Virus record (IMG/VR): IMGVR_UViG_3300008117_000215
Coordinates: 1 to 52,778 of that record
Origin: a virus
Direction: 5' to 3' (one strand)
DNA length: 52,778 nt
The notes beneath the pieces were generated by a model. The model did not search any database. It saw only the letters and a list, made by a program, of their open reading frames with translations, and had not been told where the DNA came from. The position numbers and the translations under genes are program-made. Position 1 is the first letter of the stretch, and every line of letters starts with the position of its first letter. This document shows, one piece after another, positions 32,988-40,153 of this stretch.

Positions 32988-33111
32988 TTCTTATATGATT
33001 TTCGATTAGTAATTCCACTTCCTTGGTAATAGTCCTTTTATTCCTTCGTGCCAATATGCGAATCATTTCGTGCATTGTCACCGGTATCAATATTCGCAAC
33101 TCCTTCCTCAT
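32947..33111 (-). CDS. Ribbon-helix-helix-like regulator, 54 aa
   Basis: Read by hand from ATG 33111 (overlapping the previous stop as ATGA). LRILIPVTMHEMIRILARRN followed by KRTITKEVELLIENHI is the strand-helix-helix pattern of Arc/MetJ-type DNA-binding proteins. It lies at the head of the long minus-strand operon and overlaps DUF3127 by 41 bases. It could regulate its own promoter at 33318-33325. Confidence 0.7.
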   Translation of the reverse strand: MRKELRILIPVTMHEMIRILARRNKRTITKEVELLIENHIRNGNQRKSEDNPAY

Positions 33112-33287
33112 GATACCGAATCAATATAATTCAACATGAACTCGGCAACATAAACCACCTCCTCCTTGGTCAGATACACCGTTGTGCTTTCATTCCCCCA
33201 CTGGGTCGTAGTCAACGCAATAAGACCCAGGTTCTCGATATGCTTCAACTCTATCGACTGGTCGTCCGTGAGGTTTATCAGTACCAT
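33108..33287 (-). CDS. Small acidic protein, first gene of the leftward operon, 59 aa
   Basis: Start chosen at ATG 33287 (MVLINLTDDQSIELKHIENL), as an earlier Met lies inside the promoter. The product is acidic and helical (TKEEVVYVAEFMLNYIDS). No family recognised. It overlaps the RHH gene by four bases, and is the first gene expressed from the -7 element at 33318-33325. Confidence 0.65.
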   Translation of the reverse strand: MVLINLTDDQSIELKHIENLGLIALTTTQWGNESTTVYLTKEEVVYVAEFMLNYIDSVS

Positions 33288-33317
33288 GATGCGAAGATAA
33301 ACAAATTTTCGATACTC

Positions 33318-33325
33318 CAAATTTA
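33318..33325 (-). promoter_or_regulatory. Promoter -7 element TAAATTTG of the leftward early operon
   Basis: Exact TAnnTTTG on the minus strand, 30 bases before ATG 33287. It is back to back with the rightward element at 33340-33347, 14 bases apart. A second partial match (TATCTTCG) lies immediately before the ATG. Confidence 0.55.
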
Positions 33326-33339
33326 TTGGAAGATTTTTT

Positions 33340-33347
33340 TATTTTTG
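33340..33347 (+). promoter_or_regulatory. Promoter -7 element TATTTTTG of the rightward operon
   Basis: Exact TAnnTTTG, 24 bases before ATG 33372. Divergent with the leftward element, marking the boundary between the minus-strand virion block and the plus-strand replication block. Confidence 0.6.
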
Positions 33348-33371
33348 TACGAACCTTACGCACTCATATAT

Positions 33372-33821
33372 ATGAAGCCACTCGACAGGCTCAAAGCACT
33401 TGCCATTGAGGAAAATAAACGTAAATACCCAGAATTCCCAGATTCATACAGGCCTGTGAAAAAATATAAAACAACAACTGCAAATGGCTGTACATCAGCA
33501 ATATGCGACTTTCTGAATTTCTCTGGACACTTTGCATCACGCATAAACAATACTGGACTTTGGGTTAAAGAAAAAGCTCATGTCAATGGTGGATATTACC
33601 GCCCATCAACCCAAGCAAAAGGTATTGCAGACATATCGGCTAACATCAATAAAAACGGTATAGCCCATGCGGTTTGGATTGAAATAAAGATTGGAAAAGA
33701 TCGAATGTCAACAGCTCAACATGAATTCAAGGAAAAGGTTGAACGAGCAGGAGCGCAATATTGGATTGTGAAAACATTCGATGATTTTTATGAAAAATAT
33801 ATGCAATTTATTGAATCATAA
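33372..33821 (+). CDS. VRR-NUC-type nuclease, 149 aa
   Basis: Start set at MKPLDRL (33372), since earlier in-frame codons overlap the promoter. The signature is present: GIADISANI (Asp87), WIEIKIGK (Glu104, Lys106), then STAQHEFKEKVERAGAQYWI. This is the PD-(D/E)XK pattern of VRR-NUC enzymes, which in phages act as Holliday-junction or replication nucleases. The gene is full length and starts the replication module next to an HNH insertion and the primase gene. Confidence 0.87.
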   Translation: MKPLDRLKALAIEENKRKYPEFPDSYRPVKKYKTTTANGCTSAICDFLNFSGHFASRINNTGLWVKEKAHVNGGYYRPSTQAKGIADISANINKNGIAHAVWIEIKIGKDRMSTAQHEFKEKVERAGAQYWIVKTFDDFYEKYMQFIES

Positions 33822-33823
33822 TA

Positions 33824-33831
33824 TATTTTTG
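33824..33831 (+). promoter_or_regulatory. Promoter -7 element TATTTTTG upstream of the HNH gene
   Basis: Exact TAnnTTTG three bases after the VRR-NUC stop codon. A leader of about 100 bases, containing no obvious gene, precedes the HNH start. Identical in sequence to the element at 33340-33347. Confidence 0.5.
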
Positions 33832-33938
33832 TAATGCTACTCAGTTACTATGATATTTAAATCCCCCTATTTCAAACATTGCCATTTTTCGCATAAGCGG
33901 ACACTGGGTAGCCTTTGTTTGATTGGGGGGTATTTTAA

Positions 33939-34661
33939 ATGTTTAATAAAAAAAACAGAATTATAAAAAACTGTAAGGTATGTAATGCCTCTTTTGATAT
34001 ACAAAAATCAAAAGAAAACAGAGTATTTACTTGTTCAAAAGAATGCCAAAACAAAAACAAATCTAATCAAAGGATAGGCAAAAAACACAATATAAAACCC
34101 AGATATAAAAACTGTAAAAGATGTGGAAACCAATGGCAATTAAATGGTGAAAAAAAAAGATATAGAAATAAATACTGCTCATCAAAATGTCAAAATGACG
34201 CCCAATCTGAAAGATTAAAAGGGGAAAAGTCTAATTTTTGGAAAGGAGGAAAATACAATACAAATAAAAGATCAAAATATTCAAGGGAAATATACAAATG
34301 GAGGAATGCTGTATTAAAAAGGGATAATTATAATTGCAAACATTGCAACTCGAATATTAATCTTGAAGCTCATCATATAATACCATGGTCAGTATCTATT
34401 GAAAAAAGATTTGACATAGATAATGGTATTACATTATGTATAAATTGCCATGGTAAAGTACATGGATTAGATTTTAAAAATATTAGAAAAAAAACTAGAG
34501 AATTTATATTTAAAAAATGTATTGATTGCGATTCTATTATATATAAAAATAGTACTAGGTGTATTAAATGTTATTACATTGCAAGAAAGAAAAAAATAAT
34601 AGTAAATAGAGTTATAATTGATGCAAAATCTAAAATCATCGATAATAAAACACCTTATTGA
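33939..34661 (+). CDS. AT-rich HNH homing endonuclease, 240 aa
   Basis: Two CxxC zinc-ribbon-like segments at 12-36 and 59-84 (KNCKRCGNQWQLNGEKKRYR...YCSSKCQ) are followed by a helical linker and the HNH core EAHHIIPWSV (His145, His146), Asn162 and CINCHGKVHG (His171). A third CxxC pair closes the protein. Its codons are very A/T-rich with long A-runs, unlike the C-rich primase beside it, a sign of recent transfer. It seems a mobile insertion between replication genes. Confidence 0.88.
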   Translation: MFNKKNRIIKNCKVCNASFDIQKSKENRVFTCSKECQNKNKSNQRIGKKHNIKPRYKNCKRCGNQWQLNGEKKRYRNKYCSSKCQNDAQSERLKGEKSNFWKGGKYNTNKRSKYSREIYKWRNAVLKRDNYNCKHCNSNINLEAHHIIPWSVSIEKRFDIDNGITLCINCHGKVHGLDFKNIRKKTREFIFKKCIDCDSIIYKNSTRCIKCYYIARKKKIIVNRVIIDAKSKIIDNKTPY

Positions 34662-34866
34662 TAATGGCCACACGGCCTGGAATTCAAATAGTAATAAAGT
34701 TGTATCAAATATCAATGTAAGGATTACTGGAATAGATATACCAATAGAAATTTACTGGGTTATCGATAACGGATCAAACAATATGGATAATGTTAGTTTT
34801 ATCCATATAAACTCTTTTGAGGATTTCCTTCAAAAATACAATGAAATTATTTTTAAGTACTCATAG
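34618..34866 (+). CDS. Small AT-rich protein, 82 aa
   Basis: Begins MMQNLKSSIIKHLIDNGHTA and overlaps the HNH gene by 44 bases. It is beta-rich with Asn, Ile and Asp (ITGIDIPIEIYWVIDNGSNN). Same A/T-rich composition as the HNH gene, so both probably arrived together. No family recognised; an immunity or anti-restriction small protein is possible but unsupported. Confidence 0.6.
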   Translation: MMQNLKSSIIKHLIDNGHTAWNSNSNKVVSNINVRITGIDIPIEIYWVIDNGSNNMDNVSFIHINSFEDFLQKYNEIIFKYS

Positions 34867-34974
34867 GAAAGTTTTCAACATTGGTTCGTAACTCGTAGCG
34901 TTACATTATATTCGCCTTCCCCAACGAGCCTTCCCATCCATGTCGGCCAGGTCGGTCTCGCAGGGACACACACC

Positions 34975-37149
34975 ATGAGCCAAATATCCCTGTTCCCAAA
35001 CGCATACGCAACCGAACCATCAGCCATGCTCGCCATCAGCGAACTGCTCGATGGCATACGCAACGGCAAATGGGCCGAACAAGTCGAAGCCGTCCGCTCT
35101 TGTGAGGACAAGGACTCCCGCGACACCGCCAAACGATCCGTACCGTGCGTGACCGTCAGCGGCGTGTTCACCAAACGCAACCAATCGTCCCTGGTCAAAC
35201 ACTCAGGATTCATCTGCATCGACATCGACACCGAATGCAACCGAACCGCACTGGCACTGGACCCGTACACCTACGCCCTGTTCGACTCGGTCAGCCGCCA
35301 AGGCGTGGCCATCATGGTCAAAGTCAAACCCGACAAACACAACGAATCCTTCGACTGGCTCCAACAATACTACTTCGACACCTACGGCGTAGTCATCGAC
35401 TCCAAACCACGCAACATCGTATCACTTCGGTTCGTATCGTATGACCCGGACCTGGTCGTCAACGAGTCCAGCCGAACAGCCAAGACCAAGGCACGCCGTG
35501 TAGTAGTACCCAAGTCCCTACCCATCGTATACACCGGTGACCAAATCAGCCAACTCGTATCCGACGCCGTAGCATCCGGAGTCAGCATCGCCGAATCCTA
35601 CGAAGACTACCTCAACCTCTCCTTCGCCCTGGCCGACGAACTGGGCGAGTCAGGCCGTTCACACTTCCACTCGCTCTGCTCCATGAGTGCCAAGTACTCC
35701 ACCGAGCAGGCCGACCGACAGTACTCCATCGCACTGCGCCGTGACACCACCGGACGCCGTGTCACCATCGGAACCTTCTACCACATGCTCAAACAGGCAG
35801 GCGTGACACTGCCCAAGACCAACCGAGATCTCATAACCCTGGCCGCAACAGCCAAGGCATCGGGCGAAGACGTGGCATCCGTACTGTCCAGCAGAGGCGA
35901 CCTGTCAACCACACAAGCCGAATCCATCGCACGGAGCGTACAGTCCCGACCCGATGTGACCCTGGCCACCCTCGCCTCAGACCCCGAACACCTGATCGAA
36001 GGCCTTATCATGTTCATCAAGACCAAGTACCCGGTCAAACGAAACGCCGTAACCCACAAACTCGAGAAATCCCGCTCCGGCGAAGCCCTCCTCGAAGAAG
36101 ACATCAACGACATCTACCTCAACGCCAGAGCCGTGTTCAACACACCCAACGTCACCAAGGACCTGGTCCAGACCATACTGTTCTCCAACCAAACCCCCAC
36201 CTACCACCCCATCAAGGAGTTCATCGCCAAACACCAATCGGTACAACCAACCGGTGTCATCGATACCCTCATCTCCTGCGTTCGTACCAATACCCCACAC
36301 GCAGCCAACTGGATACGCAAGTGGCTCATCGGCATACACGCCGCCATAGACGGATACCCCGTGCGGTCCATGCTCGTTTTCACCGGCCCCCAATACAACG
36401 GCAAAACAGAGTTCTTTCGTCGGCTACTGCCTAACTCCCTTCGGTCGTACTACGCAGAATCCAAACTCGACCGAGGCAAAGACGATGAACTGCTCATGTG
36501 CCAGAAACTCATTGTCATGGACGACGAAATGGGTGGCAAATCCAAACAGGACGAGAAACGCCTCAAAGAACTTACCTCCAAAGACACCTTCTCCCTTCGC
36601 GCACCATACCGTCGGGACAACATGGACTACAAACGCCTAGCCGTCCTGTGCGGTACTTCCAACCCTAACGAAGTCATATCCGACCCGACCGGCAATACCC
36701 GTATCCTTCCAATAAAAGTGGAATCGATAGACTTCAATCGTATCAATGCCATTGACCGAGTGGAACTCTTCATGGAAGCTTACCACGCATACGCATCAGG
36801 CGAAACATGGCTCCTGTCCACCGACGAGGTCAATCAACTCGGAGACGTGTCCGATGACTTCACCTCCATCTGCTACGAACGAGAACTTATCCTCCAATTC
36901 TTCTACCCCCCCGACGGATCAGGACACATCGACTGGCTCACCGCCACCGAAATAAAAAATGAAATAGAAATCAATACCAAACAACAAATACGACATATGG
37001 CCAAGTTCGGTATCGAACTCCGTAAACTATTCGGCGATCCCAAAACAAAACGGAAAGGACCAGCCATGGTCAAGTGCTATAATGTGGTAAGATGTGGTAA
37101 GACCACTTACCACACTTTTCAGCCTGATAATCAATCACCTCCGTTCTAA
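34975..37149 (+). CDS. Primase-helicase with BT4734-like N domain and VirE/D5-type helicase, 724 aa
   Basis: Residues ~50-165 match the BT4734-like domain that accompanies primase-helicases (TVSGVFTKRNQSSLVKHSGF then ICIDID). ~190-330 is a linker. The C-terminal helicase has Walker A GPQYNGKT (471-478), Walker B LIVMDDE (512-518), sensor asparagine in CGTSNPNEV (561-569) and the arginine finger in GNTRILPI (R576). This VirE-like superfamily-3 layout is common in Bacteroidetes phages and elements and initiates replication. The coding strand is strongly C-rich. The gene ends inside the first iterons, consistent with acting at the adjacent origin. Confidence 0.9.
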   Translation: MSQISLFPNAYATEPSAMLAISELLDGIRNGKWAEQVEAVRSCEDKDSRDTAKRSVPCVTVSGVFTKRNQSSLVKHSGFICIDIDTECNRTALALDPYTYALFDSVSRQGVAIMVKVKPDKHNESFDWLQQYYFDTYGVVIDSKPRNIVSLRFVSYDPDLVVNESSRTAKTKARRVVVPKSLPIVYTGDQISQLVSDAVASGVSIAESYEDYLNLSFALADELGESGRSHFHSLCSMSAKYSTEQADRQYSIALRRDTTGRRVTIGTFYHMLKQAGVTLPKTNRDLITLAATAKASGEDVASVLSSRGDLSTTQAESIARSVQSRPDVTLATLASDPEHLIEGLIMFIKTKYPVKRNAVTHKLEKSRSGEALLEEDINDIYLNARAVFNTPNVTKDLVQTILFSNQTPTYHPIKEFIAKHQSVQPTGVIDTLISCVRTNTPHAANWIRKWLIGIHAAIDGYPVRSMLVFTGPQYNGKTEFFRRLLPNSLRSYYAESKLDRGKDDELLMCQKLIVMDDEMGGKSKQDEKRLKELTSKDTFSLRAPYRRDNMDYKRLAVLCGTSNPNEVISDPTGNTRILPIKVESIDFNRINAIDRVELFMEAYHAYASGETWLLSTDEVNQLGDVSDDFTSICYERELILQFFYPPDGSGHIDWLTATEIKNEIEINTKQQIRHMAKFGIELRKLFGDPKTKRKGPAMVKCYNVVRCGKTTYHTFQPDNQSPPF

Positions 37150-37404
37150 AAATCCAATTTGTGGTAATGTGGTAAGTACTTTCCTATAAATTACCCGGAA
37201 CAAAATATTTTTTTTTCAATAAATCCAACTATTATTGATTATCAACTATATATGTATATATGCGTATTTTATATATATATATATACTAATTAATGAATTT
37301 TACTTACCACCTTACCACAAAGTATATAATGTATTACATATCAATGCGTTTGGCGTGGTAAGTATGTAACATTTTCTACTTACCACACCTTACCACGTTA
37401 CCAC
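37084..37404. repeat. Probable replication origin: eleven GTGGTAA iterons around an AT-rich core
   Basis: GTGGTAAG (or its complement CTTACCAC) occurs exactly at 37084, 37094, 37106, 37169, 37303, 37311, 37355, 37379 and 37389. One-mismatch copies (GTGGTAAT, GTGGTAAC) lie at 37161 and 37397. Copies lie in both orientations. A ~120-base AT-rich segment at ~37177-37300 with a TATATATA run fills the middle, like an unwinding element. Iterons plus AT-rich core beside a replicative helicase gene is the standard theta-type origin layout, and plus-strand base skew flips here. Confidence 0.8.
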
Positions 37405-37429
37405 AAAATTTTTTTTCTGCCGGGGACAG

Positions 37430-37540
37430 GTGGAGACACATACCACACACGGGTACGCACACGCGCGCCCAGGCACACCCCCCCGGGTACGCGCGCGATC
37501 ACGCACACACACACGCGCGTATATGTGCGCGTATTTGCGT
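37430..37540. repeat. GC/AC alternating purine-pyrimidine tract
   Basis: Immediately after the iterons, ~110 bases of alternating CA/CG-type dinucleotides occur (CGCGCG, CACACACACAC, GTATATGTGCGCG) with a short C-run. Such sequence readily adopts Z-DNA or cruciform forms. No ORF in it looks coding, though a spurious GC-rich frame exists on the minus strand. It probably belongs to the origin or is a low-complexity spacer. Confidence 0.6.
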
Positions 37541-37547
37541 ATCTTTG
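37540..37547 (+). promoter_or_regulatory. -7 element TATCTTTG downstream of the origin
   Basis: Exact TAnnTTTG at the end of the alternating tract. The same octamer precedes the ArdA gene at 38192-38199. It lies before the HTH gene, with ~143 bases between; a leader RNA is possible. Confidence 0.4.
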
Positions 37548-37612
37548 ACAAAATCAAATCTAACCCAAACCGAAAGCGAAAATCCAATGCAAAAAGTTAT
37601 GTATCATGAAGT

Positions 37613-37620
37613 TATATTTG
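37613..37620 (+). promoter_or_regulatory. -7 element TATATTTG upstream of the HTH gene
   Basis: Exact TAnnTTTG, directly followed by an inverted repeat at 37622-37661. With the HTH gene downstream, this is a credible autoregulated promoter. Confidence 0.5.
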
Positions 37621-37621
37621 C

Positions 37622-37661
37622 TTGTTCCATTTCACTATCGGTGGTTAGAGAGTTGGAACAA
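37622..37661 (+). promoter_or_regulatory. Inverted repeat TTGTTCCA/TGGAACAA, possible operator
   Basis: TTGTTCCA at 37622-37629 and its perfect complement TGGAACAA at 37654-37661 flank 24 bases. It begins one base after the -7 element, as expected for an operator or an mRNA leader hairpin. The HTH protein that follows could be its ligand (inference). Confidence 0.45.
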
Positions 37662-37690
37662 TGGTAAAACCGTTTGGCATTCAGTAAATT

Positions 37691-38113
37691 ATGAACGAGG
37701 CTAGACCAGTTAATGCACCAATTGAAAAATTGGGGGGCAAAAGTGAGCATAGGCAAAGGGCAAGATTCATCCGAAAACCCAATGCAGTTCCAAGATTCAC
37801 CAAAGGAAAGCCCTTCCCACTTTGTAGCAATATGCGAGAGGTTGTTTTCCTTCAATTGGCTTTGGATATGGAGCGACTCCGATACAACATCAAGTACATT
37901 GCACACAAGCGAGGTTCTAATGTTGCCCAATTGTGTAGGGACTTGCATAGTGTAGGCATTAAGACAAGCCGAGATGGTATAGTGCGAGGCAATCGTAGAT
38001 TTTCGGTGCAATTGCAATACATAACCACTATGGCTTTAGCCCTTCGTGTCCCAACTTGGCTGATGATACACCCCGACATCGAATCCATTTGGGATAGCCT
38101 CGACTTGGACTAA
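37691..38113 (+). CDS. HTH-type protein, up to 140 aa
   Basis: The reading frame is 140 residues from 37691; the reliable part begins near an internal Met at 37832 (93 residues). That part contains MERLRYNIKYIAHKRGSNVA and the helix-turn-helix segment QLCRDLHSVGIKTSRDGIVRG, ending TWLMIHPDIESIWDSL. This resembles small Cro/C1 or plasmid-type regulators. The first ~47 residues are basic and Pro-rich and may be leader. It sits between the origin and the ArdA cassette and could control either. Confidence 0.65.
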   Translation: MNEARPVNAPIEKLGGKSEHRQRARFIRKPNAVPRFTKGKPFPLCSNMREVVFLQLALDMERLRYNIKYIAHKRGSNVAQLCRDLHSVGIKTSRDGIVRGNRRFSVQLQYITTMALALRVPTWLMIHPDIESIWDSLDLD

Positions 38114-38162
38114 TCTAATATTGTCCGTATAGACTCTTGTATCTTTCGAGGAACTTTGCGTT

Positions 38163-38186
38163 ACCTATTGACTTTTGTTAATAGGT
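38163..38186 (+). promoter_or_regulatory. Hairpin ACCTATT/AATAGGT
   Basis: A perfect 7-bp inverted repeat with a ten-base loop between the HTH gene and the ArdA promoter. No U-run follows, so an operator is more likely than an intrinsic terminator. Confidence 0.4.
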
Positions 38187-38191
38187 GCATA

Positions 38192-38199
38192 TATCTTTG
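38192..38199 (+). promoter_or_regulatory. Promoter -7 element TATCTTTG before ArdA
   Basis: Exact TAnnTTTG, identical to 37540-37547. About 47 bases to the ArdA ATG leave room for the CTGGCGAG...GTACGC leader motif at 38222-38238. Confidence 0.6.
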
Positions 38200-38221
38200 A
38201 CCCCGTTAAACAACTAGAACG

Positions 38222-38238
38222 CTGGCGAGCTTGTACGC
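38222..38238 (+). promoter_or_regulatory. Leader motif A copy 1 (CTGGCGAGnnnGTACGC)
   Basis: The 17-base segment CTGGCGAGcttGTACGC ends eight bases before the ArdA ATG. Copy 2 at 41034-41050 (CTGGCGAGtcgGTACGC) matches at 14 of 17 positions and ends nine bases before the gene at 41060. GCG and CGC halves can pair, so a small mRNA hairpin at the ribosome site is suggested. Confidence 0.5.
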
Positions 38239-38246
38239 TTAAAATC

Positions 38247-38738
38247 ATGAAAATCTATGTAGGAACTTTTTACAAGTACAATTGTGGAAGCATTGAAGGT
38301 GCATGGCTAGACCTTGACGATTATTCAAGTGCTGAGGAGTTTTATCAAGCTTGTTACCAGTTACACTCTGACGAGGAAGACCCTGAGTTAATGTTTCAAG
38401 ATTGGGAGGGCATCCCTGAGAGACTTGCCGATGAGTGCATGGATGTAAAGGAACTATACGAGTACCGTGAGATGTTGGAGCGTGTGAGTGATGCCGAAGC
38501 CTTCGAGGTGTTTGTGGGTTACTATGGTAGTGCCGATGTGAGAGCTTTTGAGGATGCCTACATGGGTGAGTGGGACAGTGAGCAGGCATTCGCTGAGAAC
38601 ATCATGGAGGATTGCTACTCCGATGTCCTCAAGGCGATGGGTTCGCTCCGTTACTACTTCGATTATGATGCTTTTACTAGGGACTTGTTCATGGGTGATT
38701 ACACCTATCAGAGTGGCTATGTGTTTCGTTGTGTTTAA
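38247..38738 (+). CDS. ardA: ArdA-family antirestriction protein, 163 aa
   Basis: Start set at MKIYVGTFYKYNCGSIEGAW (38247). This opening followed by LDLDDYSSAEEFYQACYQLH, DWEGIPERLADECMD and a highly acidic remainder is the ArdA pattern. ArdA proteins mimic DNA in charge and shape and block type I restriction-modification enzymes. Length (163) is typical. It opens the small-gene cassette and is probably expressed early to protect incoming DNA. Confidence 0.93.
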   Translation: MKIYVGTFYKYNCGSIEGAWLDLDDYSSAEEFYQACYQLHSDEEDPELMFQDWEGIPERLADECMDVKELYEYREMLERVSDAEAFEVFVGYYGSADVRAFEDAYMGEWDSEQAFAENIMEDCYSDVLKAMGSLRYYFDYDAFTRDLFMGDYTYQSGYVFRCV

Positions 38739-38772
38739 ACAAAGGTTGACTGACTAGACTTCAGTAGTCGAA

Positions 38773-38788
38773 ACGCTCTAAGGAGCGT
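38773..38788 (+). promoter_or_regulatory. Hairpin ACGCTC-TAAG-GAGCGT
   Basis: Perfect 6-bp stem with a four-base loop, 49 bases before the ATG of the 92-aa gene. Resembles the other short GC hairpins upstream of genes in this cassette; it may be a leader structure or an attenuator. No U-run follows. Confidence 0.5.
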
Positions 38789-38837
38789 ATCAACCAAACT
38801 AGAACCTTATGGTGTATAGGCTAACCAATCAGACAAC

Positions 38838-39116
38838 ATGGAAAAGTTAAAAGAAAAAATTGCAAACTATTACCGAACATCTACTACTGACAAGTATGGG
38901 CAATTGTCTACAATAGGCATCTATTCGGTTACTGAATCCGATGAGGAACGGGAGCAACTGAAGGAACTTGTAAATGTTTGCACCTATGGTGGTCGTTTAG
39001 GGACATACAAAGCATTCTCACCTTGGGGTGAATTCAAGTGTGCCGAATTGGAGCAGATGTGCCGTGAGGCATTCGCTCTGAATGAGCATCGTAAAAGAAA
39101 CTTAAATTCTTGGTAA
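38838..39116 (+). CDS. Small protein of the anti-restriction cassette, 92 aa
   Basis: A charged, mixed protein (MEKLKEKIANYYRTSTTDKY, then Glu-rich and KAFSPWGEFKCAELEQMCRE). No family recognised. It follows ArdA after ~100 bases with its own hairpin leader and precedes a run of acidic small proteins. Possibly another restriction or defence inhibitor, by context only. Confidence 0.72.
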   Translation: MEKLKEKIANYYRTSTTDKYGQLSTIGIYSVTESDEEREQLKELVNVCTYGGRLGTYKAFSPWGEFKCAELEQMCREAFALNEHRKRNLNSW

Positions 39117-39130
39117 TTATATAACAACAT

Positions 39131-39158
39131 AAGACCGAGGGGTGCGTCTCCAACGCAC
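39131..39158 (+). promoter_or_regulatory. Leader motif B copy 1 (AAGACCGAGGGGTGCG + hairpin)
   Basis: AAGACCGAGGGGTGCG at 39131-39146 is repeated exactly at 41594-41609. Here GTGCGT (39142-39147) pairs with ACGCAC (39153-39158) over a CTCCA loop, ending seven bases before ATG 39166. Likely an mRNA leader hairpin controlling translation. Confidence 0.6.
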
Positions 39159-39165
39159 GAAAAAA

Positions 39166-39426
39166 ATGAAAACCTATTTGCTATTCAATGAGAATGCGTC
39201 CCACTACTACTCGTACGGGACTGAAAAGTATCTGAAGAGAATCCACGATGGGGACTGCGAGGGTTTCCACCTCTTGGCTTACGATCCAAGCACGATGACC
39301 ATCCACGATGTGTTGGAGTGTCACGATGGCTACACGGCATCTTGCGAAATCACCAAGGAAGACTTTGACTATTTGGCTACGAGTGACCATGCCTATATCG
39401 GAGGAGGGGAGGTGACCAATGGGTAA
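39166..39426 (+). CDS. Small cassette protein, 86 aa
   Basis: Start at ATG 39166 (MKTYLLFNENASHYYSYGTE) rather than a GTG inside the leader hairpin. The product is acidic, with His and Asp (DGDCEGFHLLAYDPSTMTIH). No family recognised. Its end overlaps the next start (39419-39426), which has a GGAGGTGA ribosome site within it. Confidence 0.72.
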   Translation: MKTYLLFNENASHYYSYGTEKYLKRIHDGDCEGFHLLAYDPSTMTIHDVLECHDGYTASCEITKEDFDYLATSDHAYIGGGEVTNG

Positions 39427-39661
39427 GGTATCAACAACTGAACAAGCAAAACAAGTACTGCGTGAAGCAGGGTATTACGTTGACAACCTATGGCACGTCA
39501 GCGATGTGATGGACAAGTACGAATGCACCAAAGAGGAAGCAAAAGAGGTTTTGGATGGAGCATTGAAAATCGAACGGTATTATGAGGACAATACGTTTGA
39601 TGCTATTGAAAACTATGCGACTGATTTGGGTTTAAAGAGAAAGGAGGTGACCAATGGATAA
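39419..39661 (+). CDS. TTEQAK-family cassette protein, paralog 1, 80 aa
   Basis: STTEQAKQVLREAGYYVDNL, then WHVSDVMDKYECTKEEAKEV, form a well-conserved acidic helical domain. The 75-aa product at 41631-41858 shares TTEQAKQxLRxAGYYVDNLW and EAxEVLxGAL. This domain is frequent in Bacteroidetes phages and mobile elements but has no known function. Preceded by the strong ribosome site GGAGGTGA at 39408-39415, six bases before ATG. Confidence 0.8.
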   Translation: MGKVSTTEQAKQVLREAGYYVDNLWHVSDVMDKYECTKEEAKEVLDGALKIERYYEDNTFDAIENYATDLGLKRKEVTNG

Positions 39662-39917
39662 GATAAGCCAAGACTTTCCGAAGATATGGAAGCACTACTC
39701 CGAGTGTGGCAATGCCCGTAAGACTGCGTTTGCCGTAGCCAATCAGAGGGTGATGATGCTATCCGGATTCGGACTTACCGATCTGGCAGACACATCCGAT
39801 GTCGCTGACTTGTTGGATGGGTTGGAGGATGCCATCAGTTCCAACGATTCGGAATCCTTACGGAGTGCCGTTGAAACAATCAATCAAGAATTCATACAAT
39901 CATTAATCTACAACTAA
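39654..39917 (+). CDS. Small acidic cassette protein, 87 aa
   Basis: A helical acidic protein (ADTSDVADLLDGLEDAISSN, ending FIQSLIYN) coupled to the previous gene by an 8-base overlap and GGAGGTGA ribosome site at 39643-39650. The acidic character could suit a DNA mimic but no family is recognised. Confidence 0.75.
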   Translation: MDKISQDFPKIWKHYSECGNARKTAFAVANQRVMMLSGFGLTDLADTSDVADLLDGLEDAISSNDSESLRSAVETINQEFIQSLIYN

Positions 39918-39927
39918 AACTAAAACC

Positions 39928-40128
39928 ATGTTAAACGAAAGACAAACAACTTTAATTTCCGCACAAATCCAAACCAAATCAAACTATCGTAACTTGAATG
40001 GTCTCTGGTTTCAAGTAACTGAAATGATGAATGACCGAATAACTTGCCTTGTGGAAATAGATGGCAAACTGCAAAAGGTAGATTTCAATATTTCTGAAAT
40101 AAAAGGTTTCAGATACAACGCACAATAA
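39928..40128 (+). CDS. Small cassette protein, 66 aa
   Basis: Beta-rich with a Gln/Thr N terminus (MLNERQTTLISAQIQTKSNY) and a WFQVTEMMNDRITCLVEIDG core, resembling a compact barrel. Not recognised. A short A-rich leader (ACTAAAACC) precedes ATG instead of a Shine-Dalgarno. Confidence 0.68.
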   Translation: MLNERQTTLISAQIQTKSNYRNLNGLWFQVTEMMNDRITCLVEIDGKLQKVDFNISEIKGFRYNAQ

Positions 40129-40153
40129 TCCAAACAATCCAAAACCAAACAAA

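Noticed and set aside
37390-37587. Minus-strand frame in the GC-rich tract
   Set aside because: Product is Arg/Cys/Val-rich low complexity derived from CACGCG repeats; not coding.
37604-38017. Minus-strand 137-codon frame opposite the HTH gene
   Set aside because: No recognisable pattern; the plus-strand frame shows a credible HTH and promoter, so this is a shadow.
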